The position numbers and the translations under genes are program-made. DNA of 64,000 nucleotides from Muricoccus harenae (GTDB lineage Bacteria > Pseudomonadota > Alphaproteobacteria > Acetobacterales > Acetobacteraceae), in the NCBI RefSeq assembly GCF_009848505.1, contig NZ_WWDL01000010.1:62001-126000 (forward strand), written 5' to 3'. The notes below the pieces were generated by a model. It was not told the DNA's origin. It did no database searches and saw only the letters and a program-made list of their open reading frames with translations. The stretch's first letter is position 1, and every line of letters begins with the position of its first letter. Below, one piece after another: positions 56,949 through 64,000 of the stretch.

Positions 56949-56968
56949 ACTTCCGTCTGTCAGGGCTG

Positions 56969-57014
56969 GATGAAGAAGGGCCTCCGGCGGATCGCCGGAG
57001 GCCCCTTCTTCATC
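56969..57014. terminator. Bidirectional terminator between the binding protein and radical SAM genes
   Basis: Arms of 21 nt (56969-56989) and 22 nt (56993-57014) pair fully except for one bulged base, with a 3-nt loop. AAGAAG/CTTCTT ends give short T-rich stretches on both strands between convergent stops. Confidence 0.85.
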
Positions 57015-57035
57015 AACGCATGGGGTTAGGTAGAG

Positions 57036-58184
57036 CTACAGAAGTTCCAGCTGCCGCTGGTCAACGCCGGGTACGGCGAACTGGGAGCAATCCAGCCCGC
57101 CATTCTCCCGCGCCTTGTCCAGGCCCAGGCGCTCCATCGCCACGGCGAAGCGGCGAGCCAACATGTCGGCATAGGGGCCGGTGCCGGTCTGGCGGATGCC
57201 GAAGCGGGAGTCGTAGGTCTTGCCAGCGCGGGTCTCGCGGATGAGAGCGAGGACGCGGGCGGCGCGGTCCGGCATATGGGCGTTCAGCCAGTCCTCGAAC
57301 ATCTGCCGGATCTCGAGCGGCAGGCGCAGCAGGACGTAGCCGGCGGCGCGGGCACCATGGGCATGCGAGGCCTCCAGCACCTTCTCCAGCTCGGCATCGT
57401 TCACGCCGGGGATCATGGGGGCGGCAAGGACGCCGACCGGGATGCCGGCGCGAGAGAGCTCATGTATGGCGGCCAGGCGGCGCAGCGGCGTGGCGGCGCG
57501 GGGCTCCATGACGCGGGCGAGCCGGTTGTCCAGCGTGGTCACGGAGAGGCAGACCTGGACGAGGTTGCGCGCGGCCATGCGCGTCAGGATGTCCATGTCC
57601 CGCAGCACGCCGGCGGACTTCGTCACGATGGTGACGGGGTGGTTGAAGCGCTCCAGCACCTCCAGCACCTGCCGCGTCAGGCCGAGGGTGCGCTCTACCG
57701 GCTGGTAGGGATCGGTGTTGGAGCCGAGGGCGACCGGGCGCGGGACATAGCCGGGCTTGCGCAGCTCCTTCTCAAGCAGCGTCGCGACCTCCGGCTTGAA
57801 CTGCAGGCGGGCTTCGAAATCCAGGCCCGGCGACAAGCCGATCCACGCATGGGTCGGGCGGGCATAGCAGTAGATGCAGCCATGCTCGCAGCCCCGATAG
57901 GGGTTCACCGAGCGATCGAAGCCGAGATCGGGGCTGTCATTCCAGGTGAGGGCGGAGCGGGCCGAATCCCGCGTGAGCGAGGTGGCCAGCGGCGGCAGGT
58001 CGGCCAGGGCCTGGGCGAGGGTGCCCCAGCCGTCGTCGAAGGCGTCGGCGCGGGTCCGTTCGAAACGGTTCGCAGGGTTGGACACGGCTCCCCGGCCGCG
58101 GCGGAGGCCGGGAAGCGGGGACGCGCCTTCACGGTTGGGGAGGCCGCGGTTCAGGAGAGGGCTGCCCAGGCTGCCGTCCGGCAT
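57036..58184 (-). CDS. Radical SAM protein, PA0069 family (spore photoproduct lyase-like)
   Basis: A 382-residue radical SAM enzyme. The [4Fe-4S] cluster cysteines are C99, C103 and C106 in YRGCEHGCIYCYARP. The PxxW-type N-terminal segment and NPYRGCEHGC, ALGSNTDPYQPVE, VTIVTKSAGVLRDMDIL and SVTTLDNRLARVMEPRAATP are the PA0069/SPL-like group signature. Reaction is unknown; a DNA or tRNA-related reaction is inferred for relatives. It is monocistronic, convergent with the binding protein. Confidence 0.92.
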   Translation of the reverse strand: MPDGSLGSPLLNRGLPNREGASPLPGLRRGRGAVSNPANRFERTRADAFDDGWGTLAQALADLPPLATSLTRDSARSALTWNDSPDLGFDRSVNPYRGCEHGCIYCYARPTHAWIGLSPGLDFEARLQFKPEVATLLEKELRKPGYVPRPVALGSNTDPYQPVERTLGLTRQVLEVLERFNHPVTIVTKSAGVLRDMDILTRMAARNLVQVCLSVTTLDNRLARVMEPRAATPLRRLAAIHELSRAGIPVGVLAAPMIPGVNDAELEKVLEASHAHGARAAGYVLLRLPLEIRQMFEDWLNAHMPDRAARVLALIRETRAGKTYDSRFGIRQTGTGPYADMLARRFAVAMERLGLDKARENGGLDCSQFAVPGVDQRQLELL

Positions 58185-58324
58185 GGTGGCCTCCTATTGA
58201 GTTCGCCTTGTGTTCTCCCGGATTTGGGCATTGGGGTGCCCTGGCGTCAAGAACATCGTGAGAACGAATCCGTGAAAATGCAGCGCCACGCAGGAATTTC
58301 CTCGTGGCGCCGCTTCAGCTGCCC

Positions 58325-58957
58325 TCAGCGCCAGGTGACGCCGTTGCGGCTGCAGGTCTCGACCCCGCGGCGCTCGCTGGCAGCGCCGTTCATGTAAACC
58401 ACGCGGATGTCCGAGGCGCAGCTGCCGCCCGTGGGCAGGCTCACCCAAATGGACTGTCCGGGGTTCATGACGTTGTTGCCCAGCCGGTCCTGTCCCCAGT
58501 TCGATTGCGAGGAGAGGGAGATGTAGAGTTCCCGGATCGTCTGCCCCGACTGGTTGATGAAGTTGAATGAGGGGTCGCCGCTGCGCGGCGCGGCGATCGA
58601 GGCCCCGGCGCCCCCGCTGACGGCGGCGCCCGTGCCGCCGCCGGACCCACCAAAGGCGATGGAGCTGAGCGAGCAGGCATTCACGCCCATCCGCGTTTCC
58701 TCTCGCCCATTGGCGTAGGAGACGCGAACATCCAGCACGCAGTCGCCGAAATAGGGGGTGACGAAGACCCGGTTGCCAGAGGGAAGGACGTTGGTGCCGA
58801 GGATGTCCGGGCCCCAATTGGAGAGGCGCGACGGGGAGACGTTGGCCGACTGGATCGTCTCGCCCGAATTGTTCAGCAGCCAGAAGCGGTTCTGCGCTTC
58901 GGCGGGCGCGGCGGCGAGGCCCACTAGCAGGCCAAGCACCACAAACAAGGCACGCAT
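58325..58957 (-). CDS. Secreted protein with two copies of one domain
   Basis: A 210-residue exported protein (signal peptide MRALFVVLGLLVGLAAAPAEAQ). Two halves repeat one domain of about 70 residues: FWLLNNSGETIQSANVSPSR...VLDVRVSYANGREETRMGVNACS and FNFINQSGQTIRELYISLSS...ASDIRVVYMNGAASERRGVETCS, joined by a Gly/Ser/Ala linker (about 101-130). In each, NxSGxTI opens the domain, SNWGxDxLG follows, and two Cys (FGDCVLD/NACS and GGSCASD/ETCS) could form a disulfide. It probably folds outside the cytoplasm as two beta-sandwiches; function unknown. Confidence 0.8.
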   Translation of the reverse strand: MRALFVVLGLLVGLAAAPAEAQNRFWLLNNSGETIQSANVSPSRLSNWGPDILGTNVLPSGNRVFVTPYFGDCVLDVRVSYANGREETRMGVNACSLSSIAFGGSGGGTGAAVSGGAGASIAAPRSGDPSFNFINQSGQTIRELYISLSSQSNWGQDRLGNNVMNPGQSIWVSLPTGGSCASDIRVVYMNGAASERRGVETCSRNGVTWR

Positions 58958-59129
58958 CCTCTTTTGATCCTCCAGGCGGAAATGTTTCGGAGGTGATCAT
59001 AATCCGTGCCGTGCCGGAAGTGCCTCCGTGCAGGCGCTGCCGCCGAAATGCCACAGTTCACGCCGGGCGGTTGGCCGGCTGAAAGGGGACGCTGGTATCG
59101 GGCGGGGCAGTCACCCTACGCTGCACCGC

Positions 59130-60959
59130 ATGATGCCCCCTGCGGCCCTGTTCCCTTTCCCTTCGCTTTCCACGCCGCGGCGGCGAGGGAGCGGCATTGG
59201 GAGACCCCACCGGGTTGCCTTGCTGGCCGCGGCGCTGCTGGCGGGATGCGCAGCCGGCGAGGCCTCGGGGCCCGCTTCGCCCGATGCCTCCTGGTCCCCG
59301 CTGGCGCAGGCGGTGCCGGGCCAGCCCTCCGTTCCGGCTTCGGGTCAGGCCACCCGCCGCAGCGCGCCCGCCGCGGCGCCCGAGGGGGTGTTCGGCGCCT
59401 ATCTCGCCGGGCGGCTGGCAGCCAATGAGAGCGATGCAGGGGCCGCAGCGGAGGCGTTGCTGGCGGCCCTTTCGGCGGAGCCTGATGAGCCGGAGATCCT
59501 CACCCGGGCCTTCAACGCGGCGGTCATGGATGGGCGGCCCGATGCGGTGCGGTTGGCACGGCGCCTGCCCGACAGCCAACTCGCGGCCCTGTTGCTGGCA
59601 GGGGCGGATGCCCAGGCGGGGCGATGGGATCGGGCCGAGACGCGTATCCGGAGCCTGCCGCGCCAAGGCAGCGCGCAGATCCTGCAGCCGCTGCTGCTGG
59701 CCTGGATCCAGGCCGGGCGCGGCAATGCCGATGCCGCACTGGCCACGTTGCGGCCCTTCACCGAGGGCGGGCAGCTTCGCGGTGTGGCGGCGCTGCATGG
59801 CGCGATGATCGCCGATGTGGTCAATCGCCCGCGCGATGCAGAGCGGCTGATCCGCATCGCGGTGGCCGAGGCGAATGAGCCGAACATGCGCCTGACCACC
59901 ATTGCCGCGGGCATCCTGGCCCGGGCGGGGCGGGAGGCGGATGGGGCGCGGCTGTTCAATGCCATGGCGCTTGGCTCCGACGATATCGCGCTGACGGCGG
60001 GGCCCGCCGCGCAGCGGGCGGCGCTGGCGGGGCGGGCCGTCGCTTCCTCGGTGGAGGGGATGGCCGAGGCGCAGGTGGCGCTGGGCGCTGCGCTGCGTGG
60101 GCAGGGATCGCCGGAGCTGGCGCTGATCCTCGCGCGGCTGTCGCTGCGGCTGCGGCCGGGCTTCGCCCCCGCGCAGATCCTCATCGCCGAGGCCATGGCC
60201 GATGAGCGCCATGTCGCCGCCGCCCTGGCAGTGCTGGAGGGGATTTCGGAGGATGATCCGATGGCGCCGCTGGTGGCGCTGCGTCGGGCCGCGCTGCTGG
60301 GCCGGCTGGGCCGGGGCGGCGAGGCGGTGTCGCTGCTGCGGCGGCTTGCGGATGCCAATCCGGGTGCGCCGCAGCCGGCCATCGCGCTGGGCGACATCCT
60401 GCGGCGGGAGCGGCGCGCTTCCGAGGCGGCGGCGGCCTATGGGGTTGCCATCGGTTACCTGGCACGGCCCGGCGCGTCCGACTGGCCGCTGTTCCATGCC
60501 CGCGCCATGGTGCGCGAGCAGGCGGGGGACTGGGCAGGGGCCGAGGCGGATCTCCGCCAGGCCCTCGCGCTGTCCCCGGACCAGCCGACGGTGCTGAACC
60601 ATCTGGCCTATGCCTGGGTGGAGCGGGGCGAGCGGCTGGAGGAGGCGCGCGGGATGCTCGAGCGCGCGGTTTCGGCGCGGCCGGAGGACGGCAACATCGC
60701 CGACAGCCTGGGATGGGCGCTGTTCCGCCTGAGCGACTTCCCGGGCGCCATTCGCTGGCTGGAGAAGGCGGCGGAGCTGGAGCCGCGCAACTCTGTCATC
60801 AACGACCATCTTGGCGATGCCTATTGGGCCGTGGGGCGGCGGGCCGAGGCGCGCTTCCAGTGGCGCCGCGCGCTGGGCCTGGAGCTGGAGCCGGGCGAGG
60901 CCGGGCGGATCGAGGTGAAGATGCGCGACGGGCTGCCTTCCGCCACCGCGCTGCGGTGA
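59130..60959 (+). CDS. TPR-repeat lipoprotein
   Basis: A 609-residue lipoprotein: lipobox LLAGC (Cys about 40) after a long signal, then helical TPR repeats across the protein. Clear C-terminal repeats are [129 protein letters not shown] in short segments. This resembles the alphaproteobacterial TPR protein upstream of ispE and is probably an envelope scaffold. Start 59130 or 59133. ispE follows with a 43-bp gap. Confidence 0.85.
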   Translation: MMPPAALFPFPSLSTPRRRGSGIGRPHRVALLAAALLAGCAAGEASGPASPDASWSPLAQAVPGQPSVPASGQATRRSAPAAAPEGVFGAYLAGRLAANESDAGAAAEALLAALSAEPDEPEILTRAFNAAVMDGRPDAVRLARRLPDSQLAALLLAGADAQAGRWDRAETRIRSLPRQGSAQILQPLLLAWIQAGRGNADAALATLRPFTEGGQLRGVAALHGAMIADVVNRPRDAERLIRIAVAEANEPNMRLTTIAAGILARAGREADGARLFNAMALGSDDIALTAGPAAQRAALAGRAVASSVEGMAEAQVALGAALRGQGSPELALILARLSLRLRPGFAPAQILIAEAMADERHVAAALAVLEGISEDDPMAPLVALRRAALLGRLGRGGEAVSLLRRLADANPGAPQPAIALGDILRRERRASEAAAAYGVAIGYLARPGASDWPLFHARAMVREQAGDWAGAEADLRQALALSPDQPTVLNHLAYAWVERGERLEEARGMLERAVSARPEDGNIADSLGWALFRLSDFPGAIRWLEKAAELEPRNSVINDHLGDAYWAVGRRAEARFQWRRALGLELEPGEAGRIEVKMRDGLPSATALR

Positions 60960-61002
60960 TGTGCCGGATGGGGCGGGGCGCCGCGGCCCGGGCCAGGGCG
61001 TG

Positions 61003-61884
61003 ATGGCGGGCGGGTCCATGGAGGGCGGCGTAGCGGAGGCTGCGCCGGCCAAGATCAACCTGCACCTGCATGTCACGGGGCGGCGGGCGGATGGATACCA
61101 TCTGCTGGACAGCCTGGTGGTCTTCGCCGGGGCGGCGGATGCGCTGGCCGTGGCGCCGGCCGCCGATGGGCTTTCGCTGGAGCTGGGCGGGCCCGAGGGC
61201 GGGGCCCTGGCGGCGGAGCCGGACAATCTGGTGCTGCGGGCCGCACGGCTGCTGGCGGAGGCCGCTGGGCGGCCGCTGGGCGGAGCCGGGCTTCGGCTGG
61301 AGAAGCATCTGCCGGTGGCATCCGGCATTGGCGGCGGATCGGCGGATGCTGCGGCGGCGCTGCGGGCGCTGGACCGGTTCTGGCGGTTGGGAATGGGCAC
61401 GGCGCGGCTGGAGGCGATGGCGCTGCAGCTGGGGGCGGATGTGCCGGTCTGCGTGGGTTCCCGCCCGGCGCGGATGGCCGGGGTGGGGGAGGTACTGACG
61501 CCTGCTCCGCGATTGCCGGAATTCGGGCTGGTGCTGGCAAATCCACGTATTTCGGTGGCGACGCCGGGGATCTTCGCAGCGCGCCGCGGGGCGTTCTCGG
61601 CCCCGGCCGCACTGCCCGCCGGCTGGGGGGATGCGGCTGCCATGGCGGCCGACCTTCGGGGGCTGGGGAATGACCTGGAGCCGCCAGCGATCGCGCTGTG
61701 CCCGCCGATTGCGGATGTGCTGTCGGCACTGTCGGCGCTGCCCGGGGCGTTGATGGCCCGGATGAGCGGCTCGGGTGCGACCTGCTTCGCGGTATTTGCG
61801 GATGCCGGGGTGGCGAAGTGTGCGGCGGCGGGGCTGCCAGCGGGGTGGTGGCGCTGGGGTGGTGGGATTTACGCCGTCCGGTGA
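61003..61884 (+). CDS. ispE: 4-diphosphocytidyl-2-C-methyl-D-erythritol kinase
   Basis: IspE phosphorylates CDP-methylerythritol in the non-mevalonate isoprenoid pathway. The 293-residue GHMP kinase has [20 protein letters not shown] (catalytic Lys about K17), the ATP loop [15 protein letters not shown] (104-118) and the catalytic Asp in LGADVPVC (D146). ATG 61003 is preferred; GTG 60961 and ATG 61018 are in frame. It is downstream of the TPR gene on the same strand, the usual order in this group. Confidence 0.92.
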   Translation: MAGGSMEGGVAEAAPAKINLHLHVTGRRADGYHLLDSLVVFAGAADALAVAPAADGLSLELGGPEGGALAAEPDNLVLRAARLLAEAAGRPLGGAGLRLEKHLPVASGIGGGSADAAAALRALDRFWRLGMGTARLEAMALQLGADVPVCVGSRPARMAGVGEVLTPAPRLPEFGLVLANPRISVATPGIFAARRGAFSAPAALPAGWGDAAAMAADLRGLGNDLEPPAIALCPPIADVLSALSALPGALMARMSGSGATCFAVFADAGVAKCAAAGLPAGWWRWGGGIYAVR

Positions 61885-61950
61885 CACGGTGGGGCTTTAC
61901 GGAACGCCCCGGCGGGGACATGTTCCGGCCCGCTCGGTTCCCCGAGCCGG

Positions 61951-62025
61951 TGGGGCGTAGCCAAGTGGTAAGGCAGCGGTTTTTGGTACCGCCATTCCCA
62001 GGTTCGAATCCTGGCGCCCCAACCA
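61951..62025 (+). tRNA. tRNA-Gln (anticodon TTG)
   Basis: Complete cloverleaf with encoded CCA. Acceptor TGGGGCG (61951-61957) pairs with CGCCCCA (62015-62021), then A and CCA. Anticodon stem GCGGT/ACCGC holds the loop TTTTGGT, giving anticodon TTG (reads CAA). The T arm has GGTTCGAATCC. Its 3' end is the likely attachment site of the neighbouring integrase. Confidence 0.97.
61997..62025 (+). other. Candidate attachment site at the 3' end of tRNA-Gln
   Basis: Tyrosine recombinases of islands commonly use the T-arm to 3' end of a tRNA gene as attB. The integrase starts 72 bp after this end and reads away from it. The matching second copy would be at the far island end, outside the window. Confidence 0.5.
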
Positions 62026-62097
62026 GCGTATCGGATTTCCTTTCCACTTCAGTGTCTTGCGTCGGCGATCCAGCCCTTGGAGGCGGCTCGGCGGCCC

Positions 62098-64000
62098 GTG
62101 TCACACATCACTGTCACACAAGAGCGTCACACAACGGCCCGCCCCGCCCGGCGCCGGCCGCGACGCCGCACCACTCACCTCGCCCTGCGGGGCGGCCGCT
62201 GGGTCTGGCGCCGTCGGCTGCCCGCCCGCCTCCTGAGGCACTCCGGAGAGGACGATTCCGCGTGCACGCCCGCGGCCATCCAGATAGCTCTGGGAACAGG
62301 CGACCGGGGAATGGCGGTGGTTCGCACTGCGCTGCTGGATGCCGAGTTCGAGCGGTGGGTGGCGGTGCAGATGAGCGCAGGAACTGTGGGACGGAGAGAG
62401 ACGCTCGGGGCGGCGCTCGCGGCATTCCGCAACCGCGCCATTACATGGAGCGAGGTGAACCGGGCAGCCCGTCCTGCCGGGGTGAGGGGCGTCGATGCCC
62501 CGGTGACGGAGTGGTCCATCGGAAGCGATCTGGGCCGGGATCTCTGCGCCTTCGCGGATCAGCCCGACGCAATGGGCCAAGCTCTGCCCCTCGACCTCGC
62601 GAGGCGCCTGACGGAGGCGCTTGCTCCCGGCACAGACACCGCAGGCAGGTCTTACGGGGTGGTGGCCGGGCAGCCTGCCGCTGCCTTCGCGGCGGGCAGG
62701 GAGGCGGCACCGATACGGACCAGCCCGTTCGGCGAGAGCGCCCGGCGCGCAGCCGTAGCCGAGGGCCGTGCCGGTTTTCTCGAGAGGGCGCTGTGGGCCA
62801 ACGACACCGACCTCGCGGAGGAGCACATGGCGCGCTTCGAGGCGGAGGAGGGCTTCGCCTTTGGACCCTCGCTTCGGCCGGTCGCGCTCCGCTATGCCCT
62901 CAGAATTCTCGCGGACGTTGCGCGTGAGGATGCCCGCCGCGAACTTGGAGAGTATCCCCCAGCTGATCTCGATCCGCTTATGGCCATGCCTCTCGAGGGC
63001 GATCATCCGGCCGGGAGCCTTGGGGAAGGCCATGTCCCGGCTGGCACAGGCACGCGGACGGCATCAGAGACGAGCGGCGAACAGGAAACCAGCGCACAGA
63101 CTGCACCCGCTGAGCTAACCACGGTGGCAACAGGGACCCGCTTCATGGAGGTCTCGGCGGCCGCGATCGCCCGGATTAAAGACCGGACGGCCGATCATGT
63201 CGGCGCGAAACAGATCCGCGACTACAACGTGGCCAGACGCCTTTTTGGCGAACTCTCCGGTGACCTGGAGATCGGCGCGATCACGCGGGAAAGCTGTCAA
63301 AAGCTCGTGACGGAGCTCAGCCGGATCCCGAGCCAGCACGGCAAAGGCGAGCGATACCGTAATATGACCCTGCGCGAGGCGATCATCGCGGCGGACAACG
63401 ATGACACGGCGTCAATGCGTGCTGCGGTTGCCGCCGGATCCGACCCCGAAGACGCCTCCCGAGTTCCCCGCATGGCCCCAGCCACGATCAACAAGCACCT
63501 CACCAGTCTTCAGGCTCTCGTCGGTGAGCAAACCGCCATGGACCGGAAGGGTCAAACACCATTCCTCGCCGTCAGGTTCTCAAAGGCACACGTCAAGGCC
63601 AATGCCACGTTCGACCGAAAGCAACTTGAGGATGACCGCCTCTCGGCCATTTTCCACGGTCCGGTCTTCACCGGGTTCTCCGACGATGCTGAGGAACGTT
63701 TCCTCCCAGGTGATACCCTCATTCGCGACACCCGCTACTGGGTTCCACTCGTCGCGCTTTACGGGGGCGAACGTATGGAAGAGCTCCTTGAGCTCTGGCC
63801 GGATGACGTGATGAAGGAGGACGGGGTTGACCTTATCTCAATCGGCGCGATTCACGACCGCAAGCGCGCTCGGGTGAAGAGCGCAAGCAGTGTCCGGAAG
63901 GTGCCGGTTCACAGCGTTCTCAAGCGGCTCGGCTTTCTGGATTACGCTCGCACGATGCGGGAAAGCGGCTCGCGGCTGCTCTTCCCAGGGTTCAAGCGAG
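62098..64000 (+). CDS. Tyrosine recombinase (phage/island integrase), incomplete at window end
   Basis: Phase-1 frame is open without a stop from GTG 62098 to the window end (634 codons). The N-terminus THLALRGGRWVWRRRLPARL...IQIALGTGDRGMAVVRTALLDAEFERWV is the DUF6538-type arm-binding domain. A long middle part leads to a core-binding domain (about 340-490, ATINKHLTSLQALVGEQ) and a catalytic domain with first Arg in VALYGGERMEELLELWPDDV, and then KSASSVRKVPVHSVLKRLGFLDYA. The second Arg, His and Tyr lie beyond the end. It is next to tRNA-Gln, so it marks an integrated island. ATG 62311 is internal. Confidence 0.88.
   Translation, partial: MSHITVTQERHTTARPARRRPRRRTTHLALRGGRWVWRRRLPARLLRHSGEDDSACTPAAIQIALGTGDRGMAVVRTALLDAEFERWVAVQMSAGTVGRRETLGAALAAFRNRAITWSEVNRAARPAGVRGVDAPVTEWSIGSDLGRDLCAFADQPDAMGQALPLDLARRLTEALAPGTDTAGRSYGVVAGQPAAAFAAGREAAPIRTSPFGESARRAAVAEGRAGFLERALWANDTDLAEEHMARFEAEEGFAFGPSLRPVALRYALRILADVAREDARRELGEYPPADLDPLMAMPLEGDHPAGSLGEGHVPAGTGTRTASETSGEQETSAQTAPAELTTVATGTRFMEVSAAAIARIKDRTADHVGAKQIRDYNVARRLFGELSGDLEIGAITRESCQKLVTELSRIPSQHGKGERYRNMTLREAIIAADNDDTASMRAAVAAGSDPEDASRVPRMAPATINKHLTSLQALVGEQTAMDRKGQTPFLAVRFSKAHVKANATFDRKQLEDDRLSAIFHGPVFTGFSDDAEERFLPGDTLIRDTRYWVPLVALYGGERMEELLELWPDDVMKEDGVDLISIGAIHDRKRARVKSASSVRKVPVHSVLKRLGFLDYARTMRESGSRLLFPGFKR
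62100..62133 (+). repeat. Three GTCACACA direct repeats with 13-bp period
   Basis: GTCACACA occurs at 62100, 62113 and 62126, exactly 13 bp apart, at the integrase start and 75 bp after the tRNA. Candidates are arm-type binding sites of the recombinase or an operator. Confidence 0.65.

Noticed and set aside
59058-61643. Minus-strand open frame of 861 codons opposite the TPR and ispE genes
   Set aside because: Low-complexity antisense frame; the plus strand carries clear conserved genes.
62101-63033. Minus-strand frame of 310 codons opposite the integrase
   Set aside because: No recognisable features; the plus strand is continuously open and matches a recombinase.

Overview
The window is GC-rich (roughly 70%), densely coded DNA from an alphaproteobacterium, most likely a Roseomonas-like member of the Acetobacteraceae/Rhodospirillales. 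This rests on codon use, frequent ATGA/GTGA/TGATG gene overlaps, a stand-alone F0 ATP synthase operon with b and b' subunits, and protein features typical of that group; no marker gene here fixes the genus.

Layout. 1-4850: a small membrane protein, a PepSY/flavoreductase gene broken at a run of nine G, a RutB-like isochorismatase hydrolase and a decayed IS5-type transposase. 4850-10550: HslU and HslV, both on the minus strand but separated by an ArsR/MFS pair with a clear shared operator and by a short ribosome hibernation factor; then a TonB-like protein with a tandem-repeat N-terminus. 10570-13560: a tightly coupled histidine operon, hisB-DUF2628-hisH-GNAT-hisA, without hisF or hisE. 13580-23610: a mannitol/fructuronate dehydrogenase, an orphan UgpB-like binding protein, a lipoprotein, a bactofilin, a PfkB kinase coupled to a multispanning membrane protein, a secreted protein and TypA/BipA.

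23820-35620 is the most accessory-looking part: a BcsC-like periplasmic TPR protein without an outer-membrane barrel converges on an operon of two Tat-exported AlgJ/AlgX-like acetyltransferases plus AlgF, which suggests a polysaccharide acetylation module whose synthase and membrane acyltransferase lie elsewhere. An ABC exporter with a metallophosphoesterase, a decayed LicD-like gene, a DUF5666 lipoprotein and a divergent DUF6502/histidine-kinase pair with two palindromic operators follow. 35690-47610 is catabolic and secondary metabolism: a hydantoinase and a fused 5-oxoprolinase, a flavin halogenase-family protein, a DadA-like oxidoreductase, and a coupled PlsC-GT2-asparaginase operon.

47720-64000: a monomeric B12-dependent ribonucleotide reductase preceded by two NrdR-box-like sites, an ABC exporter, the F0 ATP synthase operon (atpI-B-E-b'-b), a peptide-type binding protein, a radical SAM protein, a secreted protein built of two copies of one domain, a TPR lipoprotein, ispE and tRNA-Gln(TTG). 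A large tyrosine recombinase starts 72 bp after the tRNA and runs off the window, so the right edge is very probably the start of an integrated genomic island.
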